64,000 bases of DNA from Streptococcus mitis (GTDB taxonomy: Bacteria > Bacillota > Bacilli > Lactobacillales > Streptococcaceae), in the NCBI RefSeq assembly GCF_901542415.1, contig NZ_CABEHV010000004.1, positions 124,001-188,000 on the forward strand. The letters run 5' to 3'. Both the position numbers and the translations under genes were made by a program. The notes below the pieces were generated by a model. It did no database searches. It worked only from the letters and a program-made list of their open reading frames with translations, and was not told the origin of the DNA. Positions 26,919 through 35,175 of the stretch are shown here, piece by piece (positions within the stretch are counted from its first letter, which is position 1; every line of letters begins with the position of its first letter).

Positions 26919-27761
26919 ATGAAATCTTATACTTTAAACAATGGTGTTACAATTCCAGTACTGGGATTTGGAACCTGGAAAGCTGAAAATGGAGAGATTG
27001 CCTATCAAGCTGTACTAGAGGCTTTAAAGGCAGGCTATCGCCATATCGATACGGCAGCTATTTATAAAAATGAAGAAAGCGTTGGTCGTGCCATTCAAGA
27101 TAGTGGCGTTCCGCGTGAGGAAATTTTTGTAACCAGTAAATTGTGGAATACAAATCATAGCTATGAGCAATCTCGTCAGGCTTTTGAAGAGTCTTTAGAG
27201 AAGCTGGGCTTGGAATATTTGGATTTGTATTTGATTCATTGGCCAAATCCAAAACCGCTCAGAGAAAATGACCAATGGAAAATCCGAAATGCAGAAGTTT
27301 GGAGAGCGATGGAAGACCTCTATCAAGAAGGCAAAATCCGTGCTATTGGAGTTAGTAATTTCCTTCCCCATCATTTGGATGCCTTGCTTGAAACAGCAAA
27401 AATTCTTCCAGCGGTCAATCAAATCCGCTTGGCGCCAGGTGTGTATCAAGAGGAAGTCGTAGATTACTGTCGAGAAAAAGGAATTTTATTGGAAGCTTGG
27501 GGACCTTTTGGTCAGGGAGAACTGTTTGATAGCAAGCAAGTGCAAGAAATAGCGCTAAATCACGGAAAATCGGTTGCTCAAATAGCCTTGGCCTGGAGCT
27601 TGGCAGAAGGATTTTTACCGCTTCCGAAATCTGTCACAGCATCTCGTATTCAGGCTAATCTTGATTGCTTTGGAATTGAATTGAGTCATGAGGAACGTGA
27701 AACCTTAAAAACAATTGCTGTTCAGTCTGGTGCTCCACGAGTTGATGATATGGATTTCTAG
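26919..27761 (+). CDS. Aldo/keto reductase (2,5-diketo-gluconate reductase-like)
   Basis: 280 residues of the AKR TIM barrel. GYRHIDTAAIYKNEESVG carries the catalytic Asp and Tyr, followed by FVTSKLW (Lys), YLDLYLIHWP (His) and GVSNF. C-terminal LPLPKSVTASRIQANLDCF binds NADPH. Likely a general carbonyl or methylglyoxal-type reductase; the substrate is unknown. AAAGGAAAAATA precedes the ATG. It lies between the pgdA terminator and the glycine T-box promoter. Confidence 0.9.
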   Translation: MKSYTLNNGVTIPVLGFGTWKAENGEIAYQAVLEALKAGYRHIDTAAIYKNEESVGRAIQDSGVPREEIFVTSKLWNTNHSYEQSRQAFEESLEKLGLEYLDLYLIHWPNPKPLRENDQWKIRNAEVWRAMEDLYQEGKIRAIGVSNFLPHHLDALLETAKILPAVNQIRLAPGVYQEEVVDYCREKGILLEAWGPFGQGELFDSKQVQEIALNHGKSVAQIALAWSLAEGFLPLPKSVTASRIQANLDCFGIELSHEERETLKTIAVQSGAPRVDDMDF

Positions 27762-27777
27762 AAAATCATAAAAAGAA

Positions 27778-27806
27778 TTGTACATTGTTCCAATTTTTGA
27801 TATAAT
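27778..27806 (+). promoter_or_regulatory. Promoter of the glycine T-box operon
   Basis: TTGTAC, 17 bp, TATAAT. Confidence 0.78.
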
Positions 27807-27812
27807 AGTCAG

Positions 27813-27996
27813 CAGGAAAGAAAGTCTTATGGCGTTCTTCAAGCGAGCTTGGGATAGTGGGAGCCAAGTAGGGCAAAATAAAGAACTGGCGCTTTCTGTA
27901 GTATTTTCAAAAACAATGAAGTAATAAATTAGGGTGGAACCGCGTTTCTGACGCCCCTAGTCGCAAGGCTTGGGTGTTGAAATTCGGTTCTTTTTG
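27813..27996 (+). ncRNA. Glycine T-box leader
   Basis: Stem I contains GTTCTT (27834-27839) pairing with AAGAAC (27881-27886), followed on the 3' side by the specifier GGC (Gly) at 27888-27890 above CTTTC. The T-box AGGGTGGAACCGCG is at 27931-27944. The terminator forms from GAACCG...CGGTTC with inner ACGCCC/GGGTGT and a T5 run ending near 27995. Uncharged tRNA-Gly would favour read-through into the operon. Confidence 0.93.
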
Positions 27997-28029
27997 AATT
28001 CGTCTAATGCCTAAGTAGAAAGGAGCATA

Positions 28030-28401
28030 ATGCTTAAAGGATCTTGTTTATGTAAAGCAGTGACCTACACTCTAGATGAGGAATTATCGGAATTAGTTTT
28101 TTGTCATTGCTCATTTTGTCGGAAAGCAACTGCGTCTGCCTATACAGTTAATGCTAAAGTTAGCAGTGAAAAGCTAGTATTGCATGGAAAAGAAAAGCTT
28201 GTTTCCTATAGTTCTTCTCCAGGAAAACAGCGTTATTACTGCCAGAACTGTCATAGTCAAATTTTCACTGTTCAAGAAAATATACCAGAAGTCTGTGCTT
28301 TGAAATTAGGTACAATAGATGAATGCGATCAGAATTTACAAACTGTTCCTAAACGTCATATTTTTCAGGACCCAGCCTTTTCTTGGTTGCTTGATAAATA
28401 A
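28030..28401 (+). CDS. GFA / CENP-V family zinc protein
   Basis: 123 residues. GSCLCKAVTY, CHCSFCRK and YCQNCHSQIF supply the Cys pairs of the glutathione-dependent formaldehyde-activating (GFA) fold, which binds zinc. Whether it reacts with any formaldehyde adduct is unknown; streptococcal members are uncharacterised. AAAGGAGCATA precedes the ATG. It is the first gene behind the glycine T-box, 36 nt before glyQ, so it should rise when tRNA-Gly is uncharged. Confidence 0.82.
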   Translation: MLKGSCLCKAVTYTLDEELSELVFCHCSFCRKATASAYTVNAKVSSEKLVLHGKEKLVSYSSSPGKQRYYCQNCHSQIFTVQENIPEVCALKLGTIDECDQNLQTVPKRHIFQDPAFSWLLDK

Positions 28402-28436
28402 ACCTAAGAAGATAATATAATTTAAAGGAGTAAACA

Positions 28437-29354
28437 ATGTCTAAAAAATTAACATTTCAAGAAATTATTTTGACTTTGCAACAATTTTGGAATGACCAAG
28501 GTTGTATGCTTATGCAGGCTTATGATAATGAAAAAGGTGCGGGGACAATGAGTCCTTACACTTTCCTTCGTGCTATCGGACCTGAGCCATGGAATGCAGC
28601 GTATGCAGAGCCATCACGTCGTCCTGCTGACGGTCGTTACGGAGAAAATCCTAACCGTCTTTACCAACACCACCAATTCCAAGTGGTTATGAAGCCTTCT
28701 CCATCAAACATCCAAGAACTTTACCTTGAGTCTTTGGAAAAATTGGGAATCAATCCTTTGGAACACGATATTCGTTTTGTTGAGGATAACTGGGAAAACC
28801 CATCAACTGGTTCAGCTGGTCTTGGTTGGGAAGTTTGGCTTGATGGAATGGAAATCACTCAATTTACTTATTTCCAACAAGTTGGTGGATTGGCAACTGG
28901 CCCTGTGACTGCGGAAGTGACCTATGGTTTGGAACGCTTAGCTTCTTACATTCAAGAAGTAGATTCTGTCTATGATATTGAGTGGGCTGATGGTGTAAAA
29001 TACGGAGAAATCTTTATCCAGCCTGAGTACGAGCATTCAAAATATTCATTTGAAATTTCGGACCAAGAAATGTTGCTTGAAAACTTTGATAAGTTTGAAA
29101 AAGAAGCTGGTCGCGCTTTGGAAGAAGGCTTGGTTCACCCCGCCTATGACTATGTTCTCAAATGTTCACACACCTTTAACCTGCTTGACGCGCGTGGTGC
29201 CGTATCTGTAACAGAGCGCGCAGGCTATATCGCTCGTATCCGTAACTTGGCCCGTGTCGTAGCTAAAACCTTTGTCGCAGAACGCAAACGCCTAGGCTAC
29301 CCGCTTTTGGATGAAGCAACACGAGCTAAACTCCTAGCAGAAGACGCAGAATAA
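28437..29354 (+). CDS. glyQ: Glycine-tRNA ligase alpha subunit
   Basis: 305 residues with the class II catalytic core: [64 protein letters not shown] (motif 2) and [12 protein letters not shown] (motif 3). It pairs with GlyS in an alpha2beta2 enzyme that charges tRNA-Gly. AAAGGAG precedes the ATG. Transcription is governed by the T-box upstream. Confidence 0.97.
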   Translation: MSKKLTFQEIILTLQQFWNDQGCMLMQAYDNEKGAGTMSPYTFLRAIGPEPWNAAYAEPSRRPADGRYGENPNRLYQHHQFQVVMKPSPSNIQELYLESLEKLGINPLEHDIRFVEDNWENPSTGSAGLGWEVWLDGMEITQFTYFQQVGGLATGPVTAEVTYGLERLASYIQEVDSVYDIEWADGVKYGEIFIQPEYEHSKYSFEISDQEMLLENFDKFEKEAGRALEEGLVHPAYDYVLKCSHTFNLLDARGAVSVTERAGYIARIRNLARVVAKTFVAERKRLGYPLLDEATRAKLLAEDAE

Positions 29355-29565
29355 AGAAAGTGACAAATTACGAAAATGGGCGAACAGTGTGAGCCCTGAA
29401 CCAGTTGCCGCAGTGATGAAGGTATCCTTAGTGAAGCTAAGGATACTAGGCAAAATTGGAGACTTTTGGCTCCAATTTTAGCAATGAAACAATGAAGTTG
29501 GTTGCTTGCGTGCCAATCACATAAGGCAAACTGGAAAATAAAAAGATATTTTTCGGAGAAAAAAC
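29355..29565 (+). other. Structured spacer between glyQ and glyS
   Basis: 211 nt with no convincing gene. It holds GTATCCTTAG-N5-CTAAGGATAC (29422-29446), AAAATTGGAG-N8-CTCCAATTTT (29452-29479) and a GGGC/GCCC pair near 29379. A 21-codon ORF from 29417 lacks a ribosome site. It may be an inserted repeat or an mRNA-processing element. The last 20 nt carry the glyS ribosome site. Confidence 0.5.
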
Positions 29566-31602
29566 ATGACAAAAAACTTATTAGTAGAACTCGGTCTTGA
29601 AGAATTACCAGCCTATGTTGTCACACCAAGTGAAAAACAACTAGGCGAAAAAATGGCAGCCTTCCTCAAGGAAAACCGCCTGTCTTTTGAAGCTGTTCAA
29701 ACCTTCTCAACACCACGTCGTTTAGCTGTTCGTGTAACTGGTCTTGCAGACAAACAGTCTGATTTGACAGAAGATTTTAAGGGGCCAGCAAAGAAAATTG
29801 CCTTGGATAGTGATGGAAATTTCACCAAAGCAGCTCAAGGATTTGTCCGAGGAAAAGGCTTGACTGTTGAAGATATCGAATTTCGTGAAATTAAGGGTGA
29901 AGAATATGTCTATGTTACCAAGGAAGAAATTGGTCAAGCAGTTGAAGCCATTGTTCCTGGTGTTGTAGATGTCTTGAAGTCCTTGACTTTCCCTGTCAGC
30001 ATGCACTGGGCTAACAACACCTTTGAATATATCCGCCCTGTTCACACTTTAACTGTTCTTTTAGATGAAGAAGAGTTTGATTTGGATTTCCTTGATATCA
30101 AGGGAGATCGTGTCAGCCGTGGTCATCGTTTCTTGGGACAAGAAACTAAGATTCAGTCAGCATTGAGCTACGAAGAAGACCTTCGTAAGCAGTTTGTAAT
30201 CGCGGATCCTCGTGAACGTGAGCAAATGATTGTTGACCAAATCAAAGCAATCGAAACTGAGCATGGTGTACGTATCGAAATTGATGCTGATTTGCTTAAT
30301 GAAGTCTTGAACTTGGTTGAATACCCAACTGCCTTTATGGGAAGTTTTGATGCCAAATACCTTGAAGTTCCAGAAGAAGTTTTGGTGACTTCAATGAAAG
30401 AACACCAACGTTACTTTGTTGTTCGTGATCAAGACGGTAAACTATTGCCAAACTTCATTTCTGTTCGTAACGGAAACGCAGAGTATTTGGAAAATGTCAT
30501 TAAAGGAAATGAAAAAGTCTTAGTAGCTCGCTTAGAAGACGGTGAATTCTTCTGGCGTGAAGACCAAAAATTGGTGATTTCAGATCTTGTTGAAAAATTA
30601 AACAATGTCACCTTCCATGAGAAGATTGGTTCCCTTCGTGAACACATGATTCGTACGGGGCAGATTGCTATTCTCTTGGCAGAAAAAGCTGGTTTGTCAG
30701 CGGATGAAACGATTGACTTAGCTCGTGCAGCAGCCATTTACAAGTTTGACTTGTTGACAGGTATGGTTGGCGAATTTGACGAGCTCCAAGGAATTATGGG
30801 TGAGAAATATGCCCTTCTTGCTGGTGAAACTCCAGCGGTGGCAGCTGCTATTCGTGAACACTACATGCCTACTTCAGCTGAAGGAGAACTTCCAGAGAGC
30901 AAGGTTGGAGCCATTCTAGCCATTGCAGACAAATTGGATACGATTTTGAGTTTCTTCTCAGTAGGCTTGATTCCATCAGGTTCTAATGACCCTTATGCCC
31001 TTCGTCGTGCGACCCAAGGTGTTGTTCGTATCTTGGATGCCTTTGGTTGGCACATTGCTATGGACGAGCTGATAGATAGCCTTTATGCATTGAAATTTGA
31101 TAGCTTGACTTATGAAAATAAGGCAGAGGTTATGGATTTTATCAAGGCTCGTGTTGATAAGATGATGGGTTCTACTCCAAAAGATATCAAGGAAGCCGTT
31201 CTTGCAGGATCAAACTTTGTTGTGGCGGATATGTTGGAAGCAGCAAGTGCTCTCGTAGAAGCAAGCAAGGAAGAAGACTTCAAACCATCTGTTGAATCAC
31301 TTTCTCGTGCCTTTAACTTGGCTGAAAAGGTAGAAGGAGTTGCAACAGTTGATTCAGCACTTTTTGAAAATGACCAAGAAAAAGCTTTGGCGGAAGCAGT
31401 AGAAACACTCGTTTTATCAGGTTCTGCAAGTCAGCAATTGAAACAACTCTTTGCGCTTAGCCCAGTCATTGATGCATTCTTTGAGAATACCATGGTTATG
31501 GCTGAAAATGAAGCAGTCCGTCAAAATCGTTTGGCAATCTTGTCTCATTTAACTCAAAAAGCAGCTAAACTTGCACGTTTTAACCAAATCAATACCAAAT
31601 AA
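29566..31602 (+). CDS. glyS: Glycine-tRNA ligase beta subunit
   Basis: 678 residues, the usual size. N-terminal [15 protein letters not shown] is the family start, followed by [29 protein letters not shown] and [16 protein letters not shown] central HD-like region and a C-terminal anticodon-binding DALR-type helix bundle (about 560-678) complete it. CGGAG is 8 nt before the ATG. It shares the glycine T-box transcript with glyQ across the structured spacer. Confidence 0.97.
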   Translation: MTKNLLVELGLEELPAYVVTPSEKQLGEKMAAFLKENRLSFEAVQTFSTPRRLAVRVTGLADKQSDLTEDFKGPAKKIALDSDGNFTKAAQGFVRGKGLTVEDIEFREIKGEEYVYVTKEEIGQAVEAIVPGVVDVLKSLTFPVSMHWANNTFEYIRPVHTLTVLLDEEEFDLDFLDIKGDRVSRGHRFLGQETKIQSALSYEEDLRKQFVIADPREREQMIVDQIKAIETEHGVRIEIDADLLNEVLNLVEYPTAFMGSFDAKYLEVPEEVLVTSMKEHQRYFVVRDQDGKLLPNFISVRNGNAEYLENVIKGNEKVLVARLEDGEFFWREDQKLVISDLVEKLNNVTFHEKIGSLREHMIRTGQIAILLAEKAGLSADETIDLARAAAIYKFDLLTGMVGEFDELQGIMGEKYALLAGETPAVAAAIREHYMPTSAEGELPESKVGAILAIADKLDTILSFFSVGLIPSGSNDPYALRRATQGVVRILDAFGWHIAMDELIDSLYALKFDSLTYENKAEVMDFIKARVDKMMGSTPKDIKEAVLAGSNFVVADMLEAASALVEASKEEDFKPSVESLSRAFNLAEKVEGVATVDSALFENDQEKALAEAVETLVLSGSASQQLKQLFALSPVIDAFFENTMVMAENEAVRQNRLAILSHLTQKAAKLARFNQINTK

Positions 31603-31644
31603 AATCTGTTAAACGGATTAAATCTTATCATAAAGGAGAGAAAC

Positions 31645-31902
31645 ATGGATCCTAAAAAAATTGATCGTATCAACGAGCTTGCTAAAAAGAAAAAAGCAGA
31701 AGGCTTGACACCAGAAGAAAAAGTGGAACAAGCTAAACTACGTGAGGAGTACATCGAAGGTTATCGTCGCTCTGTTCGTCACCACATTGAGGGAATCAAA
31801 ATTGTGGACGAAGAAGGAAACGATGTTACACCAGAAAAACTACGCCAAGTTCAACGTGAAAAAGGATTACATGGTCGTAGTCTCGATGATCCAAACTCAT
31901 AA
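31645..31902 (+). CDS. DUF896 (YnzC-like) protein
   Basis: 85 residues beginning [36 protein letters not shown], a helical hairpin typical of DUF896/YnzC, then a polar tail [13 protein letters not shown]. Function unknown; members are small cytoplasmic proteins. AAAGGAGAG precedes the ATG 42 nt after glyS, so it probably shares the T-box operon. A strong terminator follows. Confidence 0.85.
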   Translation: MDPKKIDRINELAKKKKAEGLTPEEKVEQAKLREEYIEGYRRSVRHHIEGIKIVDEEGNDVTPEKLRQVQREKGLHGRSLDDPNS

Positions 31903-31944
31903 TAAGCATTCTCTCTTTTAACAAAGATAGATGAAATAATAAGT

Positions 31945-31981
31945 AAAAGACTAGCAGACAAAAACTGCTAGTCTTTTTTTT
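31945..31981 (+). terminator. glyS operon terminator
   Basis: 13-bp stem AAAAGACTAGCAG / CTGCTAGTCTTTT with T8. Confidence 0.88.
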
Positions 31982-31983
31982 GA

Positions 31984-32008
31984 TAAAAAAGGAACCAAGA
32001 TGGTTCCT
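31984..32008 (-). terminator. Terminator of the flavin operon
   Basis: Minus strand AGGAACCA / TGGTTCCT stem then six T, just after the FMN reductase-PAS gene. Confidence 0.82.
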
Positions 32009-32015
32009 AAAATGA

Positions 32016-33260
32016 TTAGTTACTTGCTCCAGATGTAGCGTCAGCGCCACCACCGTGACCACCGGCATCACCTGAATCAGAAGCTCCAGATGTAGCATCT
32101 GCATCGCCGTGACCATGTCCGCCAGCAGGAGCTGCAGCATTTCCACCGACTAAACGTTGACCAGTTGTATTGAGGTACCAATCAAGCCATGGTTGGAAAT
32201 TAAAGATAATCTCATTAATTCCAGCATATGAACCATCTGGGTAGTACATTGCTTGGTAATTATGGGTATTAATAACACCTTCAGGTGTTCCTGGCACAAT
32301 TGTACGGACATATTCTTGATCCCCGTTACGCAATACGCCGACAACCCATTCAACGTTTTTCATTCTAGAATCTGGCAATGTACCGTGTACTGTTCCTAAT
32401 CTATTTCCTGATTGAGCACGTACACGTTTACCAAACATTGTATCTGGGTCTTGGTGTGCGTTATTAAAGTACAAAAATTGATTGTTATCATCTGCAAATG
32501 TCAATTCAAATGGCATTGCTTTCAAGAACATGTCAATTTGGTTAACTGTCAAGATACCGTGGTCTAATTTAACGTAAGTATCTCCAGAAACAGCTCCAAC
32601 AAGTTCAGCAGCTTTTTCTACCCATTCAGGATCATCTGGATCAACACCTTGGATGGTAGTTGCAATTGAATTTGTACAATATAAATCTTCTGGCTCAATT
32701 GGTTTTGGTTTTTTCAATTTTGAAACGACTCCCACGTATTTTACAAAGTTGTCTAAACATGTTTCAAGGAAATTAACAGTTCCTTCATTTGTGATATTTC
32801 CATTAACATCAAAAGCTTCTTTAGCTTTACCAAGAAGGAATTCATTTCCTGGAAGTGTGTAGGCATTGACACCTGGAGCGTCAAGAATCTTACGAAGGTG
32901 AACTTGGGCACGTGAAGTACCTTGGTCATAGTAAGAAGCACCCACAATCATGACTGGTTTGTTTTCAAATGGATGAACTTCATATGAAAGCCATTCAAGA
33001 ACAGATTTTAGGGAAGCTGAGATTGTGTGGTTGTGCTCAGGCGTAGCAATGATAACACCATCAGCACGAGTAATTCTGTTATACAAAAGACGTAATTGGA
33101 AACTTTCATCCCATTTTTCGTCCTGGTTAAACATTGGAACTTCGTCAATTTCAAGGACTTCTAATTCAAATTTGAGTTTGAAGTGACGACGGATGAATTC
33201 CAAGAGTTTACGGTTATATGATTGATCGTAGTTTGATCCTACAAGTCCAACAAATTTCAT
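32016..33260 (-). CDS. NAD(P)H:FMN reductase fused to PAS-like domain with double flavinylation tail
   Basis: 414 residues. Residues 1-180 are an NADPH-dependent FMN reductase flavodoxin fold (KFVGLVGSNYDQSYNRKLLEF; IATPEHNHTISASLKSVLEWLS). Residues about 225-370 look like a PAS_10/DUF438-type domain (TFADDNNQFLYFNN; MFGKRVR; VHGTLPDSRM). A Gly/His-rich tail (about 372-414) carries DATSGAS twice, at 388-394 and 407-413. This matches the ApbE recognition pattern D-x-x-(S/T)-G-A-(S/T), where the last Ser/Thr gets FMN. The apbE gene is two genes upstream on the same strand. No signal peptide, so it is cytoplasmic. Confidence 0.85.
   Translation of the reverse strand: MKFVGLVGSNYDQSYNRKLLEFIRRHFKLKFELEVLEIDEVPMFNQDEKWDESFQLRLLYNRITRADGVIIATPEHNHTISASLKSVLEWLSYEVHPFENKPVMIVGASYYDQGTSRAQVHLRKILDAPGVNAYTLPGNEFLLGKAKEAFDVNGNITNEGTVNFLETCLDNFVKYVGVVSKLKKPKPIEPEDLYCTNSIATTIQGVDPDDPEWVEKAAELVGAVSGDTYVKLDHGILTVNQIDMFLKAMPFELTFADDNNQFLYFNNAHQDPDTMFGKRVRAQSGNRLGTVHGTLPDSRMKNVEWVVGVLRNGDQEYVRTIVPGTPEGVINTHNYQAMYYPDGSYAGINEIIFNFQPWLDWYLNTTGQRLVGGNAAAPAGGHGHGDADATSGASDSGDAGGHGGGADATSGASN
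32022..32099 (-). repeat. Duplicated tail motif coding for two DATSGAS sites
   Basis: GCTCCAGATGTAGC (plus strand) occurs at 32026-32039 and 32083-32096, 57 bp apart, encoding the two flavinylation-type motifs; low divergence suggests recent duplication. Confidence 0.8.
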
Positions 33261-33278
33261 TCTTTTTGGTCTCCTATC

Positions 33279-33884
33279 TTACAAATTTTCCCAGTCAAAG
33301 TCTTCTGCATCTTTGCGAAGTAATTCTTGTGCATTGCGCAATTTTTCTGTGATTTTTACAAAGATACGGTAGTCGTCAAAAGTAGCATCCAGTTTTTTGA
33401 TCACATCAAGATCTACTAGGTCTCCACTTGGGTTGAAAGCTTGAAGAGAATGTGAAAGCAAGAATTCATCTGGAAGGACACTTGCTTTAATTTCTGGGGC
33501 ATTCAAGATTTGGCGAAGTTGTAATTGGGCACGTGATGAACCAAGCGTACCGTAAGAAGCACCTGTAATCATGATTGGTTTGTTCAAAAGTGGGTAAATA
33601 CCGTATGACAACCAAGCTAGAGCGCTCATCAAAACTGCAGGAATAGAGTGGTCATACTCAGGAGTGCCGATAATAACGCCATCTGCCTCTTCAATTTTAG
33701 CAGCAATTTCTAAAATTTCAACAGGTACTTGCTTGTCAGCTGGTTTGTTGAAGACAGGGATATCCTTGATTTCAACAAGTTCAATTTCAGCTTTTTCAGC
33801 AAAGTGTTTTTGCATGTATTGAAGCAATTGACGGTTTGTAGAACGTTTTGAATTTGTTCCAACAATAGCAATAAGTTTTAACAT
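33279..33884 (-). CDS. NAD(P)H-dependent FMN reductase family protein
   Basis: 201 residues, single flavodoxin-like domain: LIAIVGTNSKRSTNRQLLQYM phosphate loop, IIGTPEYDHSIPAVLMSALAWLSYG and ITGASYGTLGSSRAQLQLRQIL flavin-contact motifs. It is close to the first domain of the downstream larger reductase, so the pair arose by duplication and the partner gained the PAS and tail. AAAGGAAAT precedes the ATG; 18 nt separate it from the next gene, so they are co-transcribed. Confidence 0.88.
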   Translation of the reverse strand: MLKLIAIVGTNSKRSTNRQLLQYMQKHFAEKAEIELVEIKDIPVFNKPADKQVPVEILEIAAKIEEADGVIIGTPEYDHSIPAVLMSALAWLSYGIYPLLNKPIMITGASYGTLGSSRAQLQLRQILNAPEIKASVLPDEFLLSHSLQAFNPSGDLVDLDVIKKLDATFDDYRIFVKITEKLRNAQELLRKDAEDFDWENL

Positions 33885-33943
33885 GAGATTTCCTTTCTCT
33901 TTTTACATAATACGATTTTAAAACTCCATTGAAACATCTATTT

Positions 33944-34867
33944 CTATAGAGTAGGAATTCCTGAAGAACAGCTTAGGTGACCTTCCTTATCGATGAGGAT
34001 AGCTTCGATGCCCTCCAAACTTTCGACTTGCCAGAGGATAGAAGCAGGTCTTTCTCCAAATAAACGAGTTGTCCATATTTCACCATCAACTGATTTATCA
34101 GAGATGATTGTGAGACTTGCTAGTTTCGTTTCAACAGGATATCCTGTTTGACTGTCAAAAATATGATGGTAATCTTTTCCATCGACTGTCAGGTGACGTT
34201 CATAAATGCCTGAAGTCACGACAGATTTATTGACAACAGGGATGGTCATTAAGTGATTTCCCCTCGGATTGGCTGGGTCTTTAATCCCGATTTGCCAAGG
34301 CTGATTTCCTCTTGCCTGATTTTTTCCAATAGTCAGGATATTCCCTCCCAGATTGATCAAGGCAGATGTCACTCCCTCTTCTCTCAGAAATTGGGCAACC
34401 TTATCCGCACTATAACCCTTGGCTAAACAACCAAGATCGATTTTCATTCCTTTTTGTTTTAAAAACACAGTGGAAGTGGAAGAATCTAACTCGATAGAAT
34501 GAGGATTGATTAAAGGAAGTACTGATTCAATTTCTTGAGGCTGGGCAACTTTGGCATCTGAAAAACCGATACGCCAGGTTTGAATCAAGGGACCAATGCT
34601 GATGTTGAGATGACTAGAGGGCGCTAGGCTATGCTCTAATCCAAGTGAAATCAATTCAAACAAATCAGGATGAACTTTGACTGGAGCTATTCCAGCTTGA
34701 TAATTGATTTCCATCAACTCCGATTCTTGACTATTGGCATTGAAGCGGTATTCAAGCTCTTTGAGCAAATCAAAGGATTTTTGGAGCAAGCTATCGGCTC
34801 GCTCATCTACTAATGAAATAGTGATAGTAGTCCCCATTAGCCGTTCGGAATGTGAACTAAGAGGCAA
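33944..34867 (-). CDS. apbE: FAD:protein FMN transferase (ApbE family)
   Basis: 307 residues. LMGTTITISLVDE at the N terminus, INYQAG, IDLGCLAKGYSADKVAQFL and ALINLGGNILTIG are the ApbE motifs that bind Mg2+ and FAD; VTSGIYERHLTVDGKDYHHIFDSQTGYP follows. It transfers FMN from FAD to Ser/Thr of target proteins. There is no signal peptide or lipobox, so the enzyme is cytosolic, unlike many secreted ApbE proteins. The start is TTG 34867 with AAGGAG 8 nt upstream; an ATG at 34837 is possible. The neighbouring reductase is the obvious target. Confidence 0.9.
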   Translation of the reverse strand: MPLSSHSERLMGTTITISLVDERADSLLQKSFDLLKELEYRFNANSQESELMEINYQAGIAPVKVHPDLFELISLGLEHSLAPSSHLNISIGPLIQTWRIGFSDAKVAQPQEIESVLPLINPHSIELDSSTSTVFLKQKGMKIDLGCLAKGYSADKVAQFLREEGVTSALINLGGNILTIGKNQARGNQPWQIGIKDPANPRGNHLMTIPVVNKSVVTSGIYERHLTVDGKDYHHIFDSQTGYPVETKLASLTIISDKSVDGEIWTTRLFGERPASILWQVESLEGIEAILIDKEGHLSCSSGIPTL

Positions 34868-34969
34868 GCTACCAACTCCTTTCTCTTATGAAAAGAAGGT
34901 TGAAACATTGTAAATTTATATTAAATTTAACCCCTTACATTTTCTTTCCATGATACTAGCATACCATAA

Positions 34970-34984
34970 AGTCAGCGTTTTCAC
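34970..34984 (-). promoter_or_regulatory. cre site on the apbE side
   Basis: Minus strand GTGAAAACGCTGACT: all cre positions match except the first W. CcpA could repress the flavin operon. Confidence 0.65.
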
Positions 34985-35108
34985 AAATAAAATTTGTAAA
35001 CTTGTCAAGAAATATGCTCAGAAAATAAAGAGTAATTGTAAGAAAGGCTGATAAAATACAGATTATTTACATTTTTTTACAAAAAAATCGGGAAAATTAG
35101 CTAAACTC

Positions 35109-35137
35109 TTGTAAACGCTAACAGTAAATGTTATACT
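35109..35137 (+). promoter_or_regulatory. nox promoter with perfect cre
   Basis: TTGTAA, 17 bp, TATACT with TG-T before it. TTGTAAACGCTAACA (35109-35123) meets every position of WTGNAANCGNWNNCW and includes the -35, so CcpA binding would block RNA polymerase. Confidence 0.85.
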
Positions 35138-35175
35138 AGAAAGGTAAATTTAAAATTGAAGGTAGGAATTTTTCT

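Larger units (their letters stand above)
34868..35175. other. Divergent control region between apbE and nox
   Basis: 308 nt without a gene, AT-rich. It holds two cre sites (34970-34984 and 35109-35123) and the nox promoter. No terminator or further known motif was seen. Confidence 0.6.

Noticed and set aside
29417..29482. A 21-codon ORF in the glyQ-glyS spacer
   Set aside because: No ribosome site, and the codons coincide with two hairpins, so coding is unlikely.
34985..35108. Rex binding site in the nox upstream region
   Set aside because: The half-sites present have the wrong orientation and spacing for TTGTGA-N6-TCACAA.
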